A stretch of 64,000 nucleotides of DNA, from assembly GCA_003214465.1 (NCBI GenBank), contig QCLO01000001.1:112320-176319 (forward strand). Reading direction: 5' to 3'. The notes under the pieces were generated by a model. The model was not told where the DNA came from, made no database searches, and worked only from the letters and a program-made list of their open reading frames with translations. A program made the translations under genes and the position numbers. Origin of the DNA: Acidimicrobiales bacterium AG-414-N20. GTDB lineage: Bacteria > Actinomycetota > Acidimicrobiia > Acidimicrobiales > MedAcidi-G1. How positions within the stretch are numbered: position 1 is the first letter of the stretch; each line of letters starts with the position of its first letter. Below, one piece after another: positions 60,381-64,000 of this stretch.

Positions 60381-60460
60381 AAAAACTACCACTTTAAGAG
60401 AAATTGTGTCTATTATCCGGCCGCGGGATGTTTTTCATCCTGATCGCTTTGTGAGGAACA

Positions 60461-60904
60461 ATGTCTGAAGAAGAAAATATAGAAGATGAAAACCCAGCGG
60501 ATTTTGAAGAAGAAGAATTCCCTGAGGACATAGAAGAAGACGACGATCTAGAAGAGACACCTCTAGACGACGATGAGGACGATGAGGACGAAGATGGGGA
60601 TGAGGACGAAAGTGGTCCTGCTCCAGTTGGAGACTCAAATGATGATGACGATGATGATCCGGCGGAGGTAGAAGCTGATCTTGATGCGATCCTGAAAGAT
60701 CGAATAGCATCCGGTGAAGACGAGGATGAAGACGAAGCAGATGCTCCCGCTACTGTAAAAAAAGATACACCAGTACAAGGCGATGAAGAGTCCGTTGAAG
60801 TACGACGTAAAGGCGAAGTAATTTGCCCAAGTTGTTTTCTTATTATCGAAGCACAGATAGCTAAAGAAACCGGCGAGTGCCCACATTGCGGAGCTAGTGT
60901 TTAA
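60461..60904 (+). CDS. Acidic DUF4193-like zinc-ribbon protein
   Basis: A 147-residue protein. Residues 1-105 are almost all Asp and Glu, in runs such as DEDDEDEDGDEDE. The end, EVRRKGEVICPSCFLIIEAQ and ECPHCGASV, matches the C-terminal CPSCFL-type zinc motif of actinobacterial DUF4193, with a second C-x2-C that could complete a ribbon. Function unknown. It follows the ThyX-like gene by 80 bases; the low-complexity coding stretch is 60470-60760. Confidence 0.82.
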   Translation: MSEEENIEDENPADFEEEEFPEDIEEDDDLEETPLDDDEDDEDEDGDEDESGPAPVGDSNDDDDDDPAEVEADLDAILKDRIASGEDEDEDEADAPATVKKDTPVQGDEESVEVRRKGEVICPSCFLIIEAQIAKETGECPHCGASV

Positions 60905-60940
60905 TTTATGCAGGGCTGAACACTGAAAGAATCATCGCGT

Positions 60941-61411
60941 TTGGCGTCACATGAAGATTTAGAAATCCTCAGTTTTTTGCGTAGTGAAGCGGTTTCTGAA
61001 TTGAAAGATAAAAGAGGCGGAGAAGTTTTTCTCAACCTTAAAACCTTTTCATCTGATTCTCTTGCTAATTTCTCTCAGTGGCTTGACTCATCAGATCACC
61101 GCGTAGTGGCTGGGTTATTTGGTGAAGCAGTTGTCGCTTACGGAGTATTAGAATTTGCCAGCACAAATGATGGAGAGAGAATTGCTTCCATAAAGGAGCT
61201 TTTTGTAATGGAAGACGCTCGTTCCGTTGGTGTAGGGGAGTGTCTTATGGATTTTTTAGTTAACCAGGCAATTGAAAATAAGGTAATTGGAATTGATTCG
61301 TTTGCCTTACCTGGAGATAGAGAGACTAAGAATTTTTTTGAATCTCAAGGAATGGTTGCACGTTTGATACAAGTTTACAGGCCAATTGAATCAGGTAATG
61401 ATAAGACCTGA
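60941..61411 (+). CDS. GNAT family N-acetyltransferase
   Basis: A 156-residue acetyltransferase. The acetyl-CoA site is IKELFVMEDARSVGVGECLM, followed by SFALPGDRETKNFFESQGMV, the typical end of the GNAT fold. The N-terminal helix has FLRSEAVSELKDKRGG. Substrate unknown. TTG 60941 is the start. It overlaps the Nudix gene (61398) by 14 bases, so the two are linked. Confidence 0.88.
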   Translation: MASHEDLEILSFLRSEAVSELKDKRGGEVFLNLKTFSSDSLANFSQWLDSSDHRVVAGLFGEAVVAYGVLEFASTNDGERIASIKELFVMEDARSVGVGECLMDFLVNQAIENKVIGIDSFALPGDRETKNFFESQGMVARLIQVYRPIESGNDKT

Positions 61412-61790
61412 ATTGTGCGTGGGCGCAATTGCAATAATTGATGGGAAGATTCTTCTTGTAAAACGTAAGACTGAACCCGAAATAGGAAAGTGGTCCATTC
61501 CGGGTGGACATGTCGATATTGGTGAATCTCTTGAAAGTGCAGTCGAGAGGGAGCTTTATGAAGAAACGGGTTTACGAGGTAAATGTAAAATATTTGTTGG
61601 TTCAGGCGAAGTAATCTCTGACAACTCACACAAAGTAATCCTTGATTTCGAAGTAGTCATTGAAGGAAACAGCGAACCAATTCCTGCTACAGATGCAATT
61701 GCTTCTAAGTGGATACCTCTTGAGGATATCAACTCTTTAGAAATGGCTGACGGACTTGAAACCTTCTTGGAAGAGAACGGTTACATTTAA
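61398..61790 (+). CDS. Nudix hydrolase
   Basis: A 130-residue pyrophosphohydrolase. The Nudix box GX5EX7REUXEEXGU is complete: GGHVDIGESLESAVERELYE followed by ETGL. The lead-in ILLVKRKTEPEIGKWSIPG is of the MutT/ADP-ribose kind. ATG 61398 is used over the upstream TTG. It follows a GNAT gene and converges with the enoyl-CoA hydratase gene. Substrate cannot be told from sequence. Confidence 0.93.
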   Translation: MIRPELCVGAIAIIDGKILLVKRKTEPEIGKWSIPGGHVDIGESLESAVERELYEETGLRGKCKIFVGSGEVISDNSHKVILDFEVVIEGNSEPIPATDAIASKWIPLEDINSLEMADGLETFLEENGYI

Positions 61791-61800
61791 TCTTTTAAAA

Positions 61801-62562
61801 CTACCTGCCCTTCCAGACTGGTGGACGCTTTTCTATGAAAGCCAAGGGTCCTTCTTTGTAATCCTCAGTTCCAACCAAAGCAGCGGTTTCCTCGATAGCA
61901 AACTTCATTCCGTCATTATCATTCAGCGTAAGTGATTCCAAGAGCGATCGTCGGGTAGCTCTAACTGCTAATGGAGCATTTTCATTGATTTTATTGGCTA
62001 AAGAAATTGCACCTTCTAAAGCTTCACCTGCTTCCACCAAACTATTAACCATTCCGAACTTGTATGCATCTTCGGCGCTTATGGGTTCCCCTGTGAGTGC
62101 TATATGCATAGCTATGTTCTTTGGTAAAACCCTTGGAAGGCGAACTAAACCACCTGCTGAAGCAATAAGAGAACGCTTAACTTCGGGAAGTCCAAATCTG
62201 GCTGCTTTACTTGCCACAATAAGATCGCATGCTAAAGCTAATTCTGTTCCTCCAGCTAATGCAGGTCCGTCGACTGCGGCTATCAATGGTTTGATTCGTT
62301 CACGTGCAACTATTCCACCGAATCCACCTTTCTTAGTAGCTAGATTTAACTCTCCTGCTGAAATTGCTTTCAAATCAGCTCCTGCCGAGAAAGCAGGTCC
62401 ATTTGCGCAAAGGATTCCTGTCCAGAGGTTCTCATCATCTTCAAAATCATCTAGGGCTTTTTCAATACCCGTGGCGACTTCGTGATTAACAGCATTTCTA
62501 GCTTCAGGCCTGTTTAAAGTGATTAGAGCAATATGCCCGCGTGTTTCATATTCGATTATCAT
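61801..62562 (-). CDS. Enoyl-CoA hydratase/isomerase family protein
   Basis: Crotonase-fold enzyme of 253 residues. The oxyanion loop is FSAGADLKAIS, and the two glutamates of hydratases lie in LAGGTELALACDLIVAS and RFGLPEVKRSLIASAGG. EKRPPVWKGR is the typical end. It probably hydrates enoyl-CoA in beta-oxidation, though the family has many reactions. No partner genes are nearby. Confidence 0.92.
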   Translation of the reverse strand: MIIEYETRGHIALITLNRPEARNAVNHEVATGIEKALDDFEDDENLWTGILCANGPAFSAGADLKAISAGELNLATKKGGFGGIVARERIKPLIAAVDGPALAGGTELALACDLIVASKAARFGLPEVKRSLIASAGGLVRLPRVLPKNIAMHIALTGEPISAEDAYKFGMVNSLVEAGEALEGAISLANKINENAPLAVRATRRSLLESLTLNDNDGMKFAIEETAALVGTEDYKEGPLAFIEKRPPVWKGR

Positions 62563-62618
62563 TACATGAAGTTACATTGAAAAATCTGTGTGACGAACTT
62601 GTGTGCGATTTTTGTTGT

Positions 62619-63809
62619 TTAAACCGAAGAAGAATTGAATTTTTCTACGATTGAAGGGGCCTTTGAAGAAATCCTACGAATTATTTTAGTTAACTCTTCA
62701 CTGGGATTTTCTGGGACTCCTTCTGGTACGACCCTGTCATGAATAGGAGAGAAAGCAGCTGCTTCAGCAATTGTTCCCCATCGCGACTGTGTTACGTCTG
62801 CTGCCAGAGCAGCATTTGTTGCTTCAGTTAGAGAGTTAAGCAAGTCCTCAGGAAGTGGGAAACCAGCTTTTGGTGGACGTGATGATAGACGCAAGGCTCT
62901 AACGACTCGGCCTTCTTTGAGAGTTGAAATAACTTCTTTAAGCCAATTTTGTTGATCGGTCTCAACTCGTTTATTGAAACCTTCTTTCAGTTTTTCGGCT
63001 AGTGATTTGACTTCATTGTTTTTTTGAACGTTGTCAGATGCAACTATCACCGACCTAATATCACGTAAATCTATAGTTTCCATTCCTCGTAAAGCACCAT
63101 CAGCTCGATCGAGCCATTCAGCGGTGCGTAAATTTGGATAAATTTGCTCAGCGAGCTTCAATAGGATGTCTTCAGGGATTTCAGGTTCTCCCGCTTTTTT
63201 AGCTGTTTTATTCTGAACATCAATCGATTCTCGTAATCCAGGAAGCCCTTTTTGTAGGAGTATTTCTGCGATCCTCTTCGTTTCATTAGGCAAGTTTTTT
63301 AAGGCTTCGTTCCTATGATGACGTTTTGCTTTTAAACGTTTACTTTTGGGAAACGGAGTATCAGAAACATTTTTGTTCTGTTTTCTAGGTTTTCTAGTTG
63401 TCTTGGCCGAGGGTTTATCTTTTTCACGAGAAGCCCTCTTCTCTTTTTCACGAGAACCACTCTTCTTTTCACGATTATTTGTCCTTGAATTAGAGAAAGA
63501 TTCCTTAGACGGTCTTTTGCTCTTTTTACTCTTTGCGAGTTGAGTAGTTACGAGATCCGTTTGTTTCCCTGAACCAAGTATTTCAAGTGTTTCAGTCTTT
63601 TCAGATGACTGTTTTTTATCAAAGACTTTTGTTACAACTATTCCGTCTAAAAAATACTCTGTTTCAACTAAAAATTTTGATCCAACAATTGAATTTGTCG
63701 GCAAAAGAGAAGCATCAACAGTTCCTTTTGGTTCACGAGCGCCAACTGCTCTCCATGTCCAATCACCGTCTTCACGCTGACTTGTGATTTCTACATCTAT
63801 TTTTGCCAT
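62619..63809 (-). CDS. Hypothetical protein with basic KE-rich linker
   Basis: A 396-residue protein in three parts. Residues 1-90 are beta-rich (MAKIDVEITSQREDGDWTWR, then ASLLPTNSIVGSKFLVE) like a small OB or translation-factor-type domain. Residues 90-170 are highly basic with Lys/Arg/Glu repeats (EKEKRASREKDKPSAKTTRK). The rest is helical. I do not recognise the family; a nucleic-acid or ribosome partner is a guess from the charge. ATG 63809. Confidence 0.75.
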   Translation of the reverse strand: MAKIDVEITSQREDGDWTWRAVGAREPKGTVDASLLPTNSIVGSKFLVETEYFLDGIVVTKVFDKKQSSEKTETLEILGSGKQTDLVTTQLAKSKKSKRPSKESFSNSRTNNREKKSGSREKEKRASREKDKPSAKTTRKPRKQNKNVSDTPFPKSKRLKAKRHHRNEALKNLPNETKRIAEILLQKGLPGLRESIDVQNKTAKKAGEPEIPEDILLKLAEQIYPNLRTAEWLDRADGALRGMETIDLRDIRSVIVASDNVQKNNEVKSLAEKLKEGFNKRVETDQQNWLKEVISTLKEGRVVRALRLSSRPPKAGFPLPEDLLNSLTEATNAALAADVTQSRWGTIAEAAAFSPIHDRVVPEGVPENPSEELTKIIRRISSKAPSIVEKFNSSSV

Positions 63810-63900
63810 ATATGAAATCTACAGGAATCTCATTCCTGCATTACGTATATGACAGATTGAAAAGAAAATGTTATGTTTTTAGTAGTTGTTTGGAGGGGAA

Positions 63901-64000
63901 ATGAAAATACTTAGAAACGCTTTTAGTCTCATTTTAGTAGTTGGATTAATCTCAACTGCTTGTGGGGGTAGTGACAGTGATGATGGGGGAGCAGTACAGG
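63901..64000 (+). CDS. Lipoprotein gene start, cut by right edge
   Basis: Only 33 codons are present. They encode a signal peptide with a lipobox (LIST then AC) and a Gly/Ser/Asp-rich stretch after the Cys, the usual beginning of an actinobacterial ABC-transporter binding protein. GGAGGGG precedes the ATG. The product cannot be told from the fragment. Confidence 0.75.
   Translation, partial: MKILRNAFSLILVVGLISTACGGSDSDDGGAVQ

Noticed and set aside
60435..60886. Minus-strand frames over the acidic zinc-ribbon gene
   Set aside because: His- and Ile/Val-rich strings are only the complement of the Asp/Glu codon runs.

Overview
The window is a gene-dense stretch of low-GC chromosome from what looks like an actinobacterium, most likely a small-genomed (marine) member of the Acidimicrobiia. 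The clues are a mycothiol-synthase-like acetyltransferase, an F420-type luciferase-like oxidoreductase, an ANTAR response regulator next to polA (the PdtaR-polA-rpsA-coaE-uvrB-uvrA order known from Mycobacterium), proteins of the DUF3151 and DUF4193 types, and a probable SAM-I/SAM-IV-type riboswitch in front of metY. The low GC, short intergenic gaps and many GTG/TTG starts fit a streamlined genome. The lineage is an inference from gene content, not from a marker gene.

Layout. 1-2600: end of a menaquinone methyltransferase gene (menG), a small membrane protein, an MshD-like acetyltransferase, and nth. 2666-13474: a joined histidine and tryptophan block, hisD-C-B-H-A-F, a GroES-like gene, hisI, trpE, trpC-F-B-A, mostly with overlapping start/stop codons. 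hisG, hisE, trpD and trpG are not here. 13646-17886: an HU gene and fabZ on +, then fabF-acpP-fabG-fabD on -, with a FabD that carries an extra C-terminal biotinyl/lipoyl-like domain. 18123-22164: an SDR, an F420-type oxidoreductase, a YczE-type membrane protein and a large unknown protein. 22261-41856: tRNA-Leu(CAA), a DUF3105 lipoprotein, the ANTAR regulator, polA, rpsA, coaE, then the complete excision-repair set uvrB-uvrA-uvrC, rapZ, and the glycolytic set gap-pgk-tpiA, followed by secG.

42126-44475 is the most unusual stretch. A complete tRNA-Leu with an AAG anticodon is followed by three same-direction copies of its 3' end, separated by about 0.5-1 kb modules that each hold one or two small genes and no integrase. 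A second, shared repeat sits in front of two of the three copies, and a different 34-base repeat occurs twice in the first module. I read this as an array of small cargo modules stacked at a tRNA attachment site.

44531-64000 is mixed housekeeping and accessory content: an isochorismatase-family hydrolase, DUF2237, typA, a ferritin-like protein, DUF3151, DUF3445, AlkB, a zinc alcohol dehydrogenase, a secreted HNH nuclease, a phytanoyl-CoA-dioxygenase-like enzyme, an XPB-like helicase, a riboswitch-controlled metY with a hairpin that hides its ribosome-binding site, an M20 amidohydrolase, a double-length ThyX-like protein, a DUF4193-like acidic protein, GNAT, Nudix, enoyl-CoA hydratase, a basic-linker unknown protein and the start of a lipoprotein gene at the right edge.
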